Made by a program: the position numbers and the translations under genes
Notes under the pieces: generated by a model
The model's database searches: none
Told to the model about the DNA's origin: nothing
What the model saw: the letters and a program-made list of their open reading frames with translations, nothing else
Part shown: positions 9,405-19,748 of the stretch, piece after piece
Position numbering within the stretch: position 1 is the first letter of the stretch
How the letters are laid out: every line of letters starts with the position of its first letter
Assembly: GCA_017308235.1 (NCBI GenBank)
Contig: JAFKFL010000012.1
Span: 186,001 to 250,000, forward strand
Reading direction: 5' to 3'
DNA: 64,000 bases
DNA from: Alphaproteobacteria bacterium
GTDB lineage: Bacteria; Pseudomonadota; Alphaproteobacteria; Reyranellales; Reyranellaceae

Positions 9405-10673
9405 ATGCAACCACCCGTCCTGTCTCGTTTCCTCGCCCCTCGCCTGCCGTTCTTCTACGGCTGGGTCGTACTGGGCTGCGTCTGCCTCGCGGGCTTTGCG
9501 CGTCAGGGGCCGGCTGTCGCCGTGCTGTCGGTCTTCGTCGCGCCCATGACCGGCGAATTCGGCTGGTCGCGCACCGCGATGGGCGGCGCGGTCTCGCTGG
9601 GTGGCTTGCTGGCGGCGATCCTGTCGCCCCTGATCGGCCCCTTGCTCGATCGCCGCGGCGCGCGGCTCGTGCTTTGCACGGCGGTGCTGACGACAGGACT
9701 TGCCACCATGGCGCTGTCGCTCACCCAGTCGCTCTTGATGTTCTACCTGTTGTTCTGCCTCGCACGCATGAACTGGGCGGGGCCGTTCGAGCTTGGTCTT
9801 TATGGCGCGTTGAACAACTGGTTCGTGGCGCGGCGCGTGCGCGCCACATCGATCGCAACACTGGCGCAGATGTCGGGTCTCGTGGCGCTTCCTTTCCTAG
9901 CCCAGGTATCCATGCGCAATGGCGACTGGCGCGCGGGCTGGCTGGCGGTGGGCGCCATGGTGCTGATCGTGGGCTTCGTGCCCTGCTGGCTCCTGCTCGT
10001 ACGCCGTCCCGAGGATCTCGGTCTGCAGCCGGACCGGATGACCTCGACAACGGGCCAACCGGTCGCGGAACCGCGCTTCAATCGCCGCCAGGCGACGCGC
10101 ACACAGGCTTTCTGGCTGCTGTCGCTCTATACCGTCATGGTCTACCCGGTTCAGGCAGGCGTCAGCCTCTACCAGGCCCCGCATCTTGTCGAACGTGGCC
10201 TGTCGCCGATCGCCGCCGCCACGGTGATCAGCTTCTTCTCTGCCATGTCTGCTGTTGCAAGTTTCGGTATCGGCTTCCTGCCCCGGCATTGGCCGGTGCG
10301 CTACGGCCTCCTGCTTGCCGCCCTCCTGATGAGTGCCGGTGCCTTCGCCCTGATCGGTGTCACCTCGCTGCCGACGGCCTGCCTCGCCGCTGGCACGTTC
10401 GGCCTCGGGATCGGCGGTATCATGACCCTGCTGCCGACGGCATGGGCCGACTATTTCGGACGCGAGAGTTATGGTGCCATCCGGGGCATCGCCTTGCCCT
10501 TGCAGGTGCTGGCGCAAGCAGCTGGACCGTTGTTGTCGGGGGCATTGCGAGACAGGAGCGGCAATTACGTCGACTCGCTCATTCTGTTCGGCTTTCTTGC
10601 CGCCCTGGCCGCCATCGCAGCACTGTCGGCCCGCGCGCCGGCCATCCAAACGCCGGCTGGTGCGGCGTCATGA
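9405..10673 (+). CDS. MFS transporter
   Basis: A 422-residue protein with about 12 predicted membrane helices, starting FFYGWVVLGCVCLAGF and carrying the inter-helix loop motif GPLLDRRGAR (about residues 77-86). This marks a major facilitator superfamily secondary transporter. The opening FYGWVV resembles the monocarboxylate/oxalate-formate antiporter-like subgroup, but the substrate cannot be read from sequence. The ATG at 9405 has no clear Shine-Dalgarno sequence. It stands alone between mutS and the peptide ABC operon. Confidence 0.82.
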   Translation: MQPPVLSRFLAPRLPFFYGWVVLGCVCLAGFARQGPAVAVLSVFVAPMTGEFGWSRTAMGGAVSLGGLLAAILSPLIGPLLDRRGARLVLCTAVLTTGLATMALSLTQSLLMFYLLFCLARMNWAGPFELGLYGALNNWFVARRVRATSIATLAQMSGLVALPFLAQVSMRNGDWRAGWLAVGAMVLIVGFVPCWLLLVRRPEDLGLQPDRMTSTTGQPVAEPRFNRRQATRTQAFWLLSLYTVMVYPVQAGVSLYQAPHLVERGLSPIAAATVISFFSAMSAVASFGIGFLPRHWPVRYGLLLAALLMSAGAFALIGVTSLPTACLAAGTFGLGIGGIMTLLPTAWADYFGRESYGAIRGIALPLQVLAQAAGPLLSGALRDRSGNYVDSLILFGFLAALAAIAALSARAPAIQTPAGAAS

Positions 10674-10938
10674 CCTCTCTTCATACGGGTTGCACCCGCC
10701 CATCCCACCCCGTAGGCTTTCTGCAGCCCGAAAGAGGCTGCACCGGCCGGTGTCGAAGACACTGGACGGTCGCATACGAGGAAACAGGCTTCGCTAGGAG
10801 ACATGTGACGTAGGCCCTGCAGGCGCGGGGCCTCCATGGTTCGTGCAAATCGCCGCCCGCCGCGAAAGGCTGGGCGAACGCTGCTGGTTGCTTGGAGTGC
10901 GTGCGTAGCATCAACCCGTTGGTTCACGGAGAGACCGC
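10674..10938. other. Non-coding gap with hairpins before the peptide ABC operon
   Basis: No convincing gene is seen in these 265 bases. A 7-bp stem, TGCAGCC (10722-10728) with GGCTGCA (10736-10742), and a 6-bp stem, AGGCCC (10812-10817) with GGGCCT (10828-10833), could be terminators of the MFS gene or leader structures. Neither has a T-run. The gap must hold the promoter of the operon that starts at 10939, but no clear -35/-10 pair was found. Confidence 0.35.
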
Positions 10939-11937
10939 GTGCCGCCACTGCTCGAGGTCAAAGAGCTGCATACCGAGTTCCGCACTGGCGCCGGCCTGGT
11001 CCGCGCCGTCGACGGCGTGTCCTACACCGTAGAACACGGCGAAACGGTCGCAGTCGTGGGCGAAAGCGGGTCGGGGAAATCGGTCGGTGCGCTGTCGATC
11101 CTGCGCCTGATCGCCGATCCGCCGGGCCGCATCACCTCGGGCGAGATCCTGTTCGACGGCCGCGACCTGCTGAGCCTCTCCGAACCGGAAATGCGCAAGG
11201 TCCGCGGCCGTGACATCGGCATGGTGTTCCAGGAGCCGATGACCTCGCTCAATCCTGTGCTCACGATCGGCCGGCAGATCACCGAGACGCTGGAGGAGCA
11301 TCAAGGCGCGGATCGCGGGACGGCCGAGCGGCGCGCCCTCGAGCTCCTTGAAATGGTCGGCATCGCCGATCCACGCCGGCGGCTGCGGCAGTATCCGCAT
11401 CAGCTTTCCGGCGGCATGCGGCAGCGGGTGATGATCGCAATTGCGCTTGCCTGCAATCCCAAGCTGATCATCGCCGACGAACCGACCACGGCGCTCGATG
11501 TCACGATCCAGGCGCAGATCCTGGAGCTTATGAAGTCGCTGACGCGCAAGCTCGGCGTGGCGCAGATCATCATCACGCACAACCTCGGCGTGGTGGCACG
11601 CTACGCGAGCCGCGTGAACGTCATGTATGCCGGCCGCATCGTCGAGGCAGGACCAGCCGAGGCGATCTATCATCGGCCGCGCCATCCCTACACCATGGCC
11701 TTGCTGCGCTCGGTGCCGCGGCTCGACCGACCCCGGCAGGCGCGCCTCGATCCCGTCGAGGGCCAGCCGCCCGATCTCACGCGGCTCGACGGCGGCTGCG
11801 CCTTTCGCCCCCGTTGCCGCTTTGCGGTCGAGCGCTGCGGAGAGACGCGCCCGGCGCTGGAGGCGACGAGCGATGCAGGCCATCTCGCTGCCTGCTTTCG
11901 CAGCGCCGAGCTTGCCGCCGAGGAGGTCGCCGCATGA
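10939..11937 (+). CDS. Dipeptide/oligopeptide ABC transporter ATP-binding protein, DppD/OppD type
   Basis: A 332-residue ATPase. Walker A is GESGSGKS (about 45-52), the signature is [12 protein letters not shown] (about 155-166), Walker B is [12 protein letters not shown], and the C-terminus has the oligopeptide/dipeptide extension with Cys residues ([14 protein letters not shown]) typical of DppD/OppD. It would energise uptake of peptides or similar solutes at the inner membrane together with the ATPase, binding protein and permeases encoded downstream. The GTG start follows CGGAGAG. Its stop overlaps the next ATPase by four bases (ATGA). Confidence 0.9.
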   Translation: MPPLLEVKELHTEFRTGAGLVRAVDGVSYTVEHGETVAVVGESGSGKSVGALSILRLIADPPGRITSGEILFDGRDLLSLSEPEMRKVRGRDIGMVFQEPMTSLNPVLTIGRQITETLEEHQGADRGTAERRALELLEMVGIADPRRRLRQYPHQLSGGMRQRVMIAIALACNPKLIIADEPTTALDVTIQAQILELMKSLTRKLGVAQIIITHNLGVVARYASRVNVMYAGRIVEAGPAEAIYHRPRHPYTMALLRSVPRLDRPRQARLDPVEGQPPDLTRLDGGCAFRPRCRFAVERCGETRPALEATSDAGHLAACFRSAELAAEEVAA

Positions 11938-12929
11938 CCGTCTCGACCGCCGACCGGCCGCTCCTGGAGGTGAGAGGCCTCGCCATGCACTTCCCGATCT
12001 CGGAGGGGATCGTGCTGTCACGCAAGGTCGGCGAGGTGAAGGCGGTCGACGGCATCGACTTCGCCATCGGTCGTGGCGAGACGCTGGGCCTGGTCGGCGA
12101 GAGCGGTTGCGGCAAGACCACGACCGGCCGCTGCATCTTGCGGCTGGAGCGGCCGACGGCCGGCCAGATCCTGTTCGACGGCCAGGATGTGAGCGGGCTG
12201 AGCAGCCGCGAGCTCGTCGGTCTGCGGCGGCGCATGCAGGTGATCTTCCAGGACCCCTACAGCTCCCTAAATCCACGCATGAAGGTGGGCGACATCGTTG
12301 CCGAGCCGATCAAGGTCCATGGCGTCGAACGCAATCCGGCGCGCCGGCGCACTCGGGTCGACGAGCTGTTGTCGATGTGCGGCCTCGATCCCAAATTCGC
12401 CGACCGCTATCCGCACGAGATGTCCGGCGGACAGCGCCAGCGTGTCGGCATCGCCCGCGCGCTCGCACTGGAGCCCGAGTTCATCGTCTGCGACGAAGCG
12501 GTCTCCGCGCTTGATGTCTCGATCCAGGCGCAAGTGGTCAATCTGCTGGAAGACCTGCGTGAGCGGCTCGGCCTCACCTATCTCTTCATCGCCCACGATC
12601 TCTCGGTGGTGCGCCACCTCTGCCAGCGCGTGGCCGTGATGTATCTCGGCCGCATCGTGGAGATGGCGGCAAGCGACGAGCTGTTTGACCATCCACTCCA
12701 TCCCTACACGCAGGCGCTGCTCTCCGCCGTGCCGATCCCCGACCCCCGGGTCGAGGCGGGGCGCGCCTTTCGGCCACCGCGCGGCGAAGTGCCGAGCCCG
12801 ATCAATCCGCCAACGGGATGCGTCTTCCATCCGCGCTGCCCCGTGGCGGTCGAGGCTTGCAAGCAGACGCGCCCAAAACTGCGGGAATTGCGGCCGGGTC
12901 ACTGGGTCGCCTGCGACGAGGTGCATTAA
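11934..12929 (+). CDS. Dipeptide/oligopeptide ABC transporter ATP-binding protein, DppF/OppF type
   Basis: A 331-residue second ATPase of the transporter. It has Walker [10 protein letters not shown], signature [15 protein letters not shown], Walker [13 protein letters not shown], the H-loop [10 protein letters not shown], and the Cys-bearing C-terminal domain ([14 protein letters not shown]). The insertion [13 protein letters not shown] before the Walker A region is usual for DppF. The ATG overlaps the preceding stop (ATGA), which implies coupled translation and equal supply of the two ATPases. The binding protein follows after 42 bases. Confidence 0.9.
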   Translation: MTVSTADRPLLEVRGLAMHFPISEGIVLSRKVGEVKAVDGIDFAIGRGETLGLVGESGCGKTTTGRCILRLERPTAGQILFDGQDVSGLSSRELVGLRRRMQVIFQDPYSSLNPRMKVGDIVAEPIKVHGVERNPARRRTRVDELLSMCGLDPKFADRYPHEMSGGQRQRVGIARALALEPEFIVCDEAVSALDVSIQAQVVNLLEDLRERLGLTYLFIAHDLSVVRHLCQRVAVMYLGRIVEMAASDELFDHPLHPYTQALLSAVPIPDPRVEAGRAFRPPRGEVPSPINPPTGCVFHPRCPVAVEACKQTRPKLRELRPGHWVACDEVH

Positions 12930-12971
12930 CGAAAAGACCCGCGACAAGACCGGGTCGGACAGGAGGAGGCG

Positions 12972-14576
12972 ATGAATATTCGGACTGGACTGTGGACTCT
13001 CGGGGTGGCTCTCGCGGCATCGATCGCGACGGCTCAGGCAGGCGCACCCACGCCCAAACGGGGCGGCACGCTCACCTACCTGATACCAGCCGACGCCCCA
13101 CCGAGCTTCGACGGCCATCGCGAGACCACCTTCGCCACGGTGCACACGGTGGCGCCCTATTACAGCGTGCTGATCCGCGTACCGCCCGACGACCCGTCCT
13201 CGACGACGGAGTTCGTCTGCGATCTCTGCACCGAGATGCCGAAGCCCACCGACGGTGGCAAGACCTACACCTTCAAGATCCGCCCCGACGTGAAATGGCA
13301 CGACGGCAGCAAGCTCACGGCGCAGGATGTCGCGACAAGCTGGAACATGATCGTGTTCCCGCCCAAGGGCGTCACCAGCGCCCGTGTCAGCTACTACAGC
13401 ATGGTCGACAAGATCGAAGCGCCTGACGACTCCACCGTGGTGTTCCACCTGAAGTACGCGACCACGGCCTTCCTGCCGGCGCTCGCCGATCCGTTCACCT
13501 GGATCTACAAGAAGGAGATCCTCGACAAGGATCCGCACTGGTACGAGAAGAACATCATGGGCTCCGGCCCGTTCAAATTCGTCTCCTACGAGGTCGGCCA
13601 GTCGATCAAGGGCGTCCGCAACCCGGACTACTATCACAAGGGCCAGCCCTACCTCGATGCGATCGAGGGAATCTTCACTCCCAAGCAGTCCGTCCGCACC
13701 GACGCCCTGCGCGCCGATCGCGCCGCGATCGAGTTCCGTGGCCTGCCGCCTTCTGCGCGTGACCAGCTCGAGAAGGAACTGGGCGACAAGATCACCGTCC
13801 AGGACAGCGACTGGAACTGCGGCAACGTGCTCACCCCCAACCAGAGGCACAAGCCATTCGACGATGTGCGCGTCCGCCGCGCGCTAGCGCTCGCCATCGA
13901 CCAGTGGCACGGCGCGCCGGCGCTGGCCAAGATCGCCACGGTCCGCACGGTAGGCGGCATCGTCTTCCCCGGCTCGCCGCTCGCCGCCACCAAGGAGGAG
14001 CTGCAGCAGATTGCGGGCTATTGGCCCGACATCGAGAAGTCGCGCGCCGAGGCCAAGCGCCTCCTGAAGGAGGCCGGCGCCGAGGGGCTGAAGTTCGAGC
14101 TGCTCAACCGTAACGTCGACCAGCCCTACAAGTTCGTCGGCACCTGGGTGATCGGCGAATGGAAGAAGATCGGCCTCAATGTCGAGCAAAAGGTCGTGCC
14201 GACCGGGCCGTGGTTCCAGAACATGCGGGCCGGCACCTTCGACGTTGCGATGGAGGCCAACTGCCAGAGCGTCGTCAACCCCGTGCTCGACACCGGCAAG
14301 TACCTGCCCGGGAAGATCTTCCCGGACAACTACGGCGGTTACGACGACCAGACGTCGATCGATCTCTACAACAAGATGCAGTACGAGACCGACCCCAAGA
14401 AGCAGCGCGCCGACATGCGCGCCTACGAAAAGCACACGCTGGACGAGATGGCGCACGAGATCGTCCTGCCCTACTGGTACCGGATCGTGCTGGCACGGTC
14501 CTATGTGAAAGGCTGGAAGATCAGCCCCAGTCACTACCTGAACCAGGATCTTTCCAACATCTGGCTCGACAAATAG
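12972..14576 (+). CDS. Peptide ABC transporter substrate-binding protein (SBP family 5)
   Basis: A 534-residue periplasmic solute-binding protein with a signal peptide (about 1-23, ending ATAQAGA) followed by KRGGTLTY, the typical start of mature family-5 proteins. The body contains W-N-M-I and GSGPFKFVSYEVGQS motifs of DppA/OppA-like proteins. The two Cys-containing segments and the lack of a lipobox suggest a soluble periplasmic form. GGAGGAGG lies just upstream of the ATG. The ligand could be peptides, opines or other compounds; family 5 is broad and the genes here do not settle it. Confidence 0.9.
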   Translation: MNIRTGLWTLGVALAASIATAQAGAPTPKRGGTLTYLIPADAPPSFDGHRETTFATVHTVAPYYSVLIRVPPDDPSSTTEFVCDLCTEMPKPTDGGKTYTFKIRPDVKWHDGSKLTAQDVATSWNMIVFPPKGVTSARVSYYSMVDKIEAPDDSTVVFHLKYATTAFLPALADPFTWIYKKEILDKDPHWYEKNIMGSGPFKFVSYEVGQSIKGVRNPDYYHKGQPYLDAIEGIFTPKQSVRTDALRADRAAIEFRGLPPSARDQLEKELGDKITVQDSDWNCGNVLTPNQRHKPFDDVRVRRALALAIDQWHGAPALAKIATVRTVGGIVFPGSPLAATKEELQQIAGYWPDIEKSRAEAKRLLKEAGAEGLKFELLNRNVDQPYKFVGTWVIGEWKKIGLNVEQKVVPTGPWFQNMRAGTFDVAMEANCQSVVNPVLDTGKYLPGKIFPDNYGGYDDQTSIDLYNKMQYETDPKKQRADMRAYEKHTLDEMAHEIVLPYWYRIVLARSYVKGWKISPSHYLNQDLSNIWLDK

Positions 14577-14600
14577 CAGCCATCGTCGGGAGCGACGCGC

Positions 14601-15572
14601 ATGCATCGCTACATCGTGAAACGCCTCCTGCTCGCCATCCCGACGCTGGTCGGTGCGGCGGCGCTGGTGTTCGTGCTGATGCGCCTGATTCCGGGCGACG
14701 TGTGCGTGGTCCGTCTCGGAGCAGGCGGCACCCACGTCGATCCGGCGTCGGTGGCCGCTTGCCATCGCCAGCTCGGGCTCGACAATCCGTGGATCGTGCA
14801 GTTCCTCGACTTCCTCTGGAGCTACTGCACGTTCGACTTCGGCATCTCGATGTGGTCGGGCAATCCGGTGGTGCAGGAGATCGGCACGCGGCTGCCTGTG
14901 TCGCTGCAGATTGCGGTGATGGCAACGGTGATCGCCGTCCTGCTCGCCATCCCGCTCGGCACGATCTCGGCGCTGAAGGAGGGCACATGGCTCGATCACG
15001 TGGTGCGCGTGGTGTCGATCGCCGGCATCGCCACGCCCTCCTTCTGGCTCGGCATCATGTCGTTGATCCTGGTGCTGAACGTCACCTCGCTCGCGACCGG
15101 CACGCCGTGGCTGCCGCCGATCGACTACGTGCCGCCGTGGAAGGATTTCTGGCGCAACCTTTCGATCGTGGCGCTGCCCGCAATCACGGTGGGCTACCGC
15201 TATTCCGCCGTCACCATGCGTATCACGCGCTCGGCGATGCTCGAGGTGCTGCGCGAGGACTATATCCGCACTGCCCGCGCCAAGGGTCTGATCGAGAAGA
15301 TCATCATTAACCGGCATGCGCTCAAGAACGCGCTCTTGCCGGTGGTGACGCTGATCGGCATCGAGTTCGCCTTCCTGATCGGCGGCCTCGTGATCACCGA
15401 GCAGGTGTTTAACCTGAACGGCATCGGCCGGCTGCTGGTCCAGGCCGTTCAGAACCAGGACAACGTGCTCGCCCAGGCGCTGGTGATGCTGGTGGTCGCG
15501 ATCTTCATCTTCACCAACCTCGTGGTCGATGTGCTCTACGCCTGGCTCGACCCGCGCATCCGCTTCTCGTGA
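14601..15572 (+). CDS. Peptide ABC transporter permease, DppB/OppB type
   Basis: A 323-residue permease with about six membrane helices, starting HRYIVKRLLLAIPTLVGAA, the hallmark of DppB-type permeases. The EAA loop that docks the ATPase is recognisable as YIRTARAKGL (about residues 223-232). It forms the transmembrane channel with the DppC-type partner that follows after 12 bases. The segment after helix 1 is rich in Cys and Gly (GDVCVVRLG), normal for this subfamily. Confidence 0.9.
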   Translation: MHRYIVKRLLLAIPTLVGAAALVFVLMRLIPGDVCVVRLGAGGTHVDPASVAACHRQLGLDNPWIVQFLDFLWSYCTFDFGISMWSGNPVVQEIGTRLPVSLQIAVMATVIAVLLAIPLGTISALKEGTWLDHVVRVVSIAGIATPSFWLGIMSLILVLNVTSLATGTPWLPPIDYVPPWKDFWRNLSIVALPAITVGYRYSAVTMRITRSAMLEVLREDYIRTARAKGLIEKIIINRHALKNALLPVVTLIGIEFAFLIGGLVITEQVFNLNGIGRLLVQAVQNQDNVLAQALVMLVVAIFIFTNLVVDVLYAWLDPRIRFS

Positions 15573-15584
15573 CGGGCCCCGACC

Positions 15585-16493
15585 ATGACCGCCATTACCC
15601 CAGGCTCCGTGACCTCCGCCGCTTCCGCCGACACGGCATGGCGCAGGCGAACATTGGCGGGGACCGTTCTCGGCTTCTGCCGCCGCCACCCGCTCGGCGC
15701 GATCGGGTTTGTCATCATCCTGATCATCTGCCTCGCCGGCGGCCTGGCCGACTGGCTGGCCCCGTTCGATCCGGAGGAGAACGATTTCAGCACCATGATG
15801 CAGGCCCCGGACTGGATCCACGTCCTCGGGACCGACCAGTTCGGGCGGGACATCTTCTCCCGGCTGGTCTTCGGCGCGCGCACGGCGATGATCGTGGGCT
15901 TCGGCGCCGCGGTCGGCGGCGGTGTGATCGGTCTCATCCTCGGTGTGACCAGCGCCTATTTCGGCGGCTGGTTCGATCTCGTCTTCCAGCGCGTGCTCGA
16001 CGTGTTGATGGCCTTTCCGCTCATCATCCTCGCGCTGGCAGTCGTCTCGGTGTTCGGCACTGGCGTGTTCAACGTGATCATAGCCATCACCATCCCGCTG
16101 GTGCCCCGCTGCGGGCGCGTGGTGCGGGCAAGCGCGCTTGCCGTGCGTGAGGTGCCCTATGTCGATGCGGCCCGGGCGCTGGGCTTCGGCCATACCCGCA
16201 TCGTCTTCCACCACATGATCCCCAATGTGCTGGCACCCTTCCTGATCCTGCTGTCAGCCTTCGTCGGCCAGGCGATCCTGGCCGAGGCGTCGCTCTCCTA
16301 TCTCGGGCTCGGCGTGCAGGAGCCGGTGCCAGCCTGGGGCCTGATGCTGCAGGGCAGCGCCGAGGACTACGCGACCACCGCACCGTGGATCGCGATCTTC
16401 CCGGGCCTCGCCATCGTGATCACCGTGCTGGCCTTCAGCCTGTTCGGCGATGCCCTGCGCGACGCCATCGATCCCAAACTGCGGACCCGCTGA
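15585..16493 (+). CDS. Peptide ABC transporter permease, DppC/OppC type
   Basis: A 302-residue permease, the partner of the DppB-type protein. It has the N-terminal OppC-like segment (RRHPLGAIGFVIILII), the motif LGTDQFGRDIFSRL near residue 85, and the EAA loop YVDAARALGFG near 190. It completes a five-gene transporter in the order ATPase-ATPase-binding protein-permease-permease. The stop is nine bases from the convergent nucleotidyltransferase gene, so the operon ends here without room for a separate terminator. Confidence 0.9.
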   Translation: MTAITPGSVTSAASADTAWRRRTLAGTVLGFCRRHPLGAIGFVIILIICLAGGLADWLAPFDPEENDFSTMMQAPDWIHVLGTDQFGRDIFSRLVFGARTAMIVGFGAAVGGGVIGLILGVTSAYFGGWFDLVFQRVLDVLMAFPLIILALAVVSVFGTGVFNVIIAITIPLVPRCGRVVRASALAVREVPYVDAARALGFGHTRIVFHHMIPNVLAPFLILLSAFVGQAILAEASLSYLGLGVQEPVPAWGLMLQGSAEDYATTAPWIAIFPGLAIVITVLAFSLFGDALRDAIDPKLRTR

Positions 16494-16502
16494 CCGATCG
16501 GC

Positions 16503-17330
16503 TCACGCCTTCAGGAGCTCCGCCGTCTCGTCGACCAGGGCCGAAAGGGCGTCAAGACCCACGGCGCCGTCGGCGAGCGCGCGTCGGACGCGAACAGCGA
16601 AATCCGCCGGCTTGAGGGCAAGACGCTCGACGCCCACCACCGCTCCCTTTTCGTTCAGGAGGTAGGCGCGGTTTAGCGCAAACAGGGTCTGACAGAGACA
16701 AGCGACCGAGCGGAAGGCGCAGCCCGCGGCGTAGGCCGGATCCCTGTTGCCGCGACCGTGGCCGGCATTCTCGAGCGCAAAGCGCGCCTCCCAGAAGAAG
16801 GCGCGGATCAACGCCTCGCCGAGCGCCGCAGGATAGGGATCGCACCGACGCCGGAGTGGCGCCAGCACCGCCTCGGGATCCCACAGCACCTGGCAGTGCG
16901 CGACCTCGCCCATGTAGATCGCCGACACGAAGGCGTGCGGATGACCCGGCTGGTAGGCGCGCTCGATGCGCCCGGCGTGGCAGGCCTCGATCACGTCCGC
17001 CACCTTGGCGAGATCGCGATAGAGGAGATCGACGCGCCGGCCATCGACCGTGAGCCAGGCGCCGCCGTTGATCCACGGTCCCCATTCGCCGATCGCGGTC
17101 ACCGACGAGCGGACGGCTCCAGGCAGCAGCATCGCGGCCTTGGCGAGCCGGCCGACATCGATCGGGTTGTCGGGTTCGTAGTAGAGACCGATGTCGTAGT
17201 CGGATTGCGCCGACGCCTCGCCGCGGGCGCGCGAGCCACCCAGGACGATGGCGCGAATGCCCGGCACCCCACCGAGCGCGCGCACGAGGCGATCGAGGAG
17301 GGTTTGATCGTTCGGGTGTGCCTCGGCCAT
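16503..17330 (-). CDS. Nucleotidyltransferase-fold protein
   Basis: A 275-residue protein. The N-terminal part contains the pol-beta nucleotidyltransferase signature GGSRARGEASAQSDYDIGLY (about 27-46): the GS motif followed by the D-x-D metal pair. The rest is helical and resembles DUF4037-like or aminoglycoside-nucleotidyltransferase-like C-terminal regions. It could transfer a nucleotide to a small molecule or protein; the substrate is unknown. The ATG at 17330 is preferred over an upstream TTG; no good Shine-Dalgarno is seen. It converges on the peptide transporter and is divergent from maeB. Confidence 0.65.
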   Translation of the reverse strand: MAEAHPNDQTLLDRLVRALGGVPGIRAIVLGGSRARGEASAQSDYDIGLYYEPDNPIDVGRLAKAAMLLPGAVRSSVTAIGEWGPWINGGAWLTVDGRRVDLLYRDLAKVADVIEACHAGRIERAYQPGHPHAFVSAIYMGEVAHCQVLWDPEAVLAPLRRRCDPYPAALGEALIRAFFWEARFALENAGHGRGNRDPAYAAGCAFRSVACLCQTLFALNRAYLLNEKGAVVGVERLALKPADFAVRVRRALADGAVGLDALSALVDETAELLKA

Positions 17331-17448
17331 CGTTATCGCACCATCGTGCAATTTAGCATTTCACGACCACGTTGCAGCGCGGCATGGCCGGCTGGCCCCC
17401 ACGCATGAATGTCGCCAATATGCCGGCTCAACCGGGAGAGAAACGCAT

Positions 17449-19746
17449 ATGGCGAGCATCAGCTCGGAAGCAATGGTCAATGAAATGGGCGACCTCGACG
17501 GCGATTCGCTGCGGATGCATAGGTCCGGGCGACCCGGCAAGATCGAGATCATCGCCACCAAGCCGCTGGTGACGCAACGCGACCTGGCGCTGGCTTATTC
17601 GCCCGGCGTGGCCGCTCCCTGCCTCGAGATCGCCAAGGACCCCAGTGCCGCCTACGACTATACGGCCAAGGGCAACCTGGTGGCGGTGATCTCCAACGGC
17701 ACCGCCGTGTTGGGCCTCGGCGATCTCGGCGCGCTGGGCGGCAAGCCGGTGATGGAAGGCAAGGCCGTCCTGTTCAAGCGCTTCGCCGATGTCGACTGCA
17801 TGGACCTCGAGGTCGACACCAAGGATGTCGACGAGTTCGTGAACTGCGTGCGCTACCTCGGCCCCACCTTCGGCGGCATCAATCTCGAAGACATCAAGGC
17901 GCCGGAATGCTTCATCATCGAGCAGCGGCTGCGCGAGCTGATGGACATCCCGATCTTCCATGACGACCAGCACGGCACCGCGATCGTCTCGGCCGCCGGC
18001 CTGATCAACGCGCTGCAGCTCACCGGCCGCAACATCAAGGACATCAGGATGGTGGTGAACGGTGCGGGCGCCGCGTCGATCGCCTGCATCGAGCTCGTGA
18101 AGGCGATGGGCATGCCGCACGAGAATGCGATCCTGTGCGACACCAAGGGCGTGATCTACCAGGGCCGCACCGAGGGCATGAACCAGTGGAAGAGCGCCCA
18201 TGCCGTGCGCACCAAGGCGCGCTCCCTCGCCGAGGCGATGAAGGGCGCCGATGTGTTCTTCGGCCTGTCGGTCAAAGGCGCCGTCACCAAGGACATGGTG
18301 AAGTCGATGGCCGACAAGCCGATCATCTTCGCCATGGCCAACCCCGATCCCGAGATCACGCCGGAGGACGTGAAGTCGGTGCGCAGCGATGCCATCATGG
18401 CCACCGGCCGCAGCGACTATCCCAACCAGATCAACAACGTGCTGGGTTTCCCCTACATCTTCCGCGGCGCGCTCGACGTGCGCGCCAGTACGATCAACGA
18501 GGAAATGAAGATCGCCGCCGCCGAGGCGCTGGCAAAGCTCGCTCGCGAGGACGTGCCCGACGAGGTCGACCGCGCCTATTCCGGCCGACGGCTGCGCTAT
18601 GGTCCCGACTATGTGGTGCCGGTGCCCTTCGACCCGCGTCTGATCTCGGCGGTCTCGTCGGCAGTCGCGGAAGCGGCGATGAAATCGGGCGTCGCGGGCA
18701 AGTCGATTGCCAACATGGAGGAATACAAGCGCACGCTGTCGGGACGCCTGGATCCCACCAGCCATTGGCTGCAGAACCTGTTCGAGCAGGTGAAGGCCAA
18801 TCCACAGCGCATCGTCTTCGCCGAAGGCGAGGAGGAGCGCACCATCCGCGCCGCCATGGTGTTTCGCGACAACGGCTACGGCACGCCGATCCTGATCGGG
18901 CGTGAGGAGCAGGTACGCGAGACCATGAAGAGCCTCGGCATCACCAACGCGGGTGGCCTCGAGATCCACAATGCGCGACTCTCGACGCGCAACGCGCCCT
19001 ATACCGACCTGGTCTACAAGCGCCTGCAGCGCGACGGCTTCCTGCGCCGCGACGTGCAACGCATGGTGAACCAGGGCCGCAACGTCTTCGGCGCCTGCAT
19101 GGTCGCAATGGGCGATGCCGACGGCATGGTGACCGGCATCACGCGCCGCTTCCCCGAATGTTACGGTGACATCAAGCGCGTGATCGACGTTGAGCCCAAC
19201 AAGGTGGCGATGGGCTATTCGATCGTGGTGGCGCGCCACGGTACGGTGTTCCTCGCCGATACCTCGATCAATGAGACGCCGACGCCCGAGCAGCTCGCGA
19301 CCATTGCCCGCCAGATGGCGGCCAACGCGCGGGCAATGGGCCACGATCCGCGCGTGGCCTTCACGTCGTTCACCAACTTCGGCAGCCGCGAGATCGAGCG
19401 CATCGACCGCATCCGCAAGGCGATTCGCATTCTCGATGCCGAGAAGGTCGACTTCGAATATGACGGCGAGATGCAGGCCGACATGGCGCTCGACCACGAG
19501 CTCCTGAAGTCGACCTATCCGTTCTGCCGACTCACCGGCCCGGCCAATGTGCTGGTGATGCCGGGGCTACACTCGGCGCACATCTCTTCGCGCCTGGTGC
19601 AGAGCCTGGGCGGCGTGACAGTGATCGGGCCGGTGATCGACGGGCTGCACAAGCCGGTGCAGATCGTGCAGATGGGCGCGACCGTGAGCGACCTCGTCAA
19701 TCACGCCGCCCTTGCCGCTTACGGAGCGCTCAGCCGACGGAGGTAG
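17449..19746 (+). CDS. maeB: NADP-dependent malic enzyme with phosphotransacetylase-like domain
   Basis: A 765-residue protein of the MaeB type. Residues 1 to about 430 form malic enzyme ([13 protein letters not shown], catalytic region with [11 protein letters not shown], nucleotide-binding VVNGAGAAS). About 440-765 match phosphate acetyltransferase, which in this family is usually regulatory and responds to acetyl-CoA. It decarboxylates malate to pyruvate and makes NADPH, linking the TCA cycle to gluconeogenesis and biosynthesis. The ATG follows GGGAGAG. Length is normal. The next gene starts two bases after the stop, with its Shine-Dalgarno inside the maeB 3' end. Confidence 0.95.
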   Translation: MASISSEAMVNEMGDLDGDSLRMHRSGRPGKIEIIATKPLVTQRDLALAYSPGVAAPCLEIAKDPSAAYDYTAKGNLVAVISNGTAVLGLGDLGALGGKPVMEGKAVLFKRFADVDCMDLEVDTKDVDEFVNCVRYLGPTFGGINLEDIKAPECFIIEQRLRELMDIPIFHDDQHGTAIVSAAGLINALQLTGRNIKDIRMVVNGAGAASIACIELVKAMGMPHENAILCDTKGVIYQGRTEGMNQWKSAHAVRTKARSLAEAMKGADVFFGLSVKGAVTKDMVKSMADKPIIFAMANPDPEITPEDVKSVRSDAIMATGRSDYPNQINNVLGFPYIFRGALDVRASTINEEMKIAAAEALAKLAREDVPDEVDRAYSGRRLRYGPDYVVPVPFDPRLISAVSSAVAEAAMKSGVAGKSIANMEEYKRTLSGRLDPTSHWLQNLFEQVKANPQRIVFAEGEEERTIRAAMVFRDNGYGTPILIGREEQVRETMKSLGITNAGGLEIHNARLSTRNAPYTDLVYKRLQRDGFLRRDVQRMVNQGRNVFGACMVAMGDADGMVTGITRRFPECYGDIKRVIDVEPNKVAMGYSIVVARHGTVFLADTSINETPTPEQLATIARQMAANARAMGHDPRVAFTSFTNFGSREIERIDRIRKAIRILDAEKVDFEYDGEMQADMALDHELLKSTYPFCRLTGPANVLVMPGLHSAHISSRLVQSLGGVTVIGPVIDGLHKPVQIVQMGATVSDLVNHAALAAYGALSRRR

Positions 19747-19748
19747 TC

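Noticed and set aside
10812..10833. AGGCCC/GGGCCT hairpin as a riboswitch
   Set aside because: The stem is only six pairs, with no conserved riboswitch core and no matching downstream gene type.
13884..16214. A long (776-codon) open frame on the minus strand opposite the peptide permease genes
   Set aside because: It is antisense to three well-supported ABC genes, has low-complexity His/Asp/Arg-rich content, and matches no family. High GC leaves long stop-free antisense frames.
17428..19497. A 689-codon minus-strand frame opposite maeB
   Set aside because: Same reason: antisense shadow of a clear gene, with composition typical of complementary GC-rich codons.
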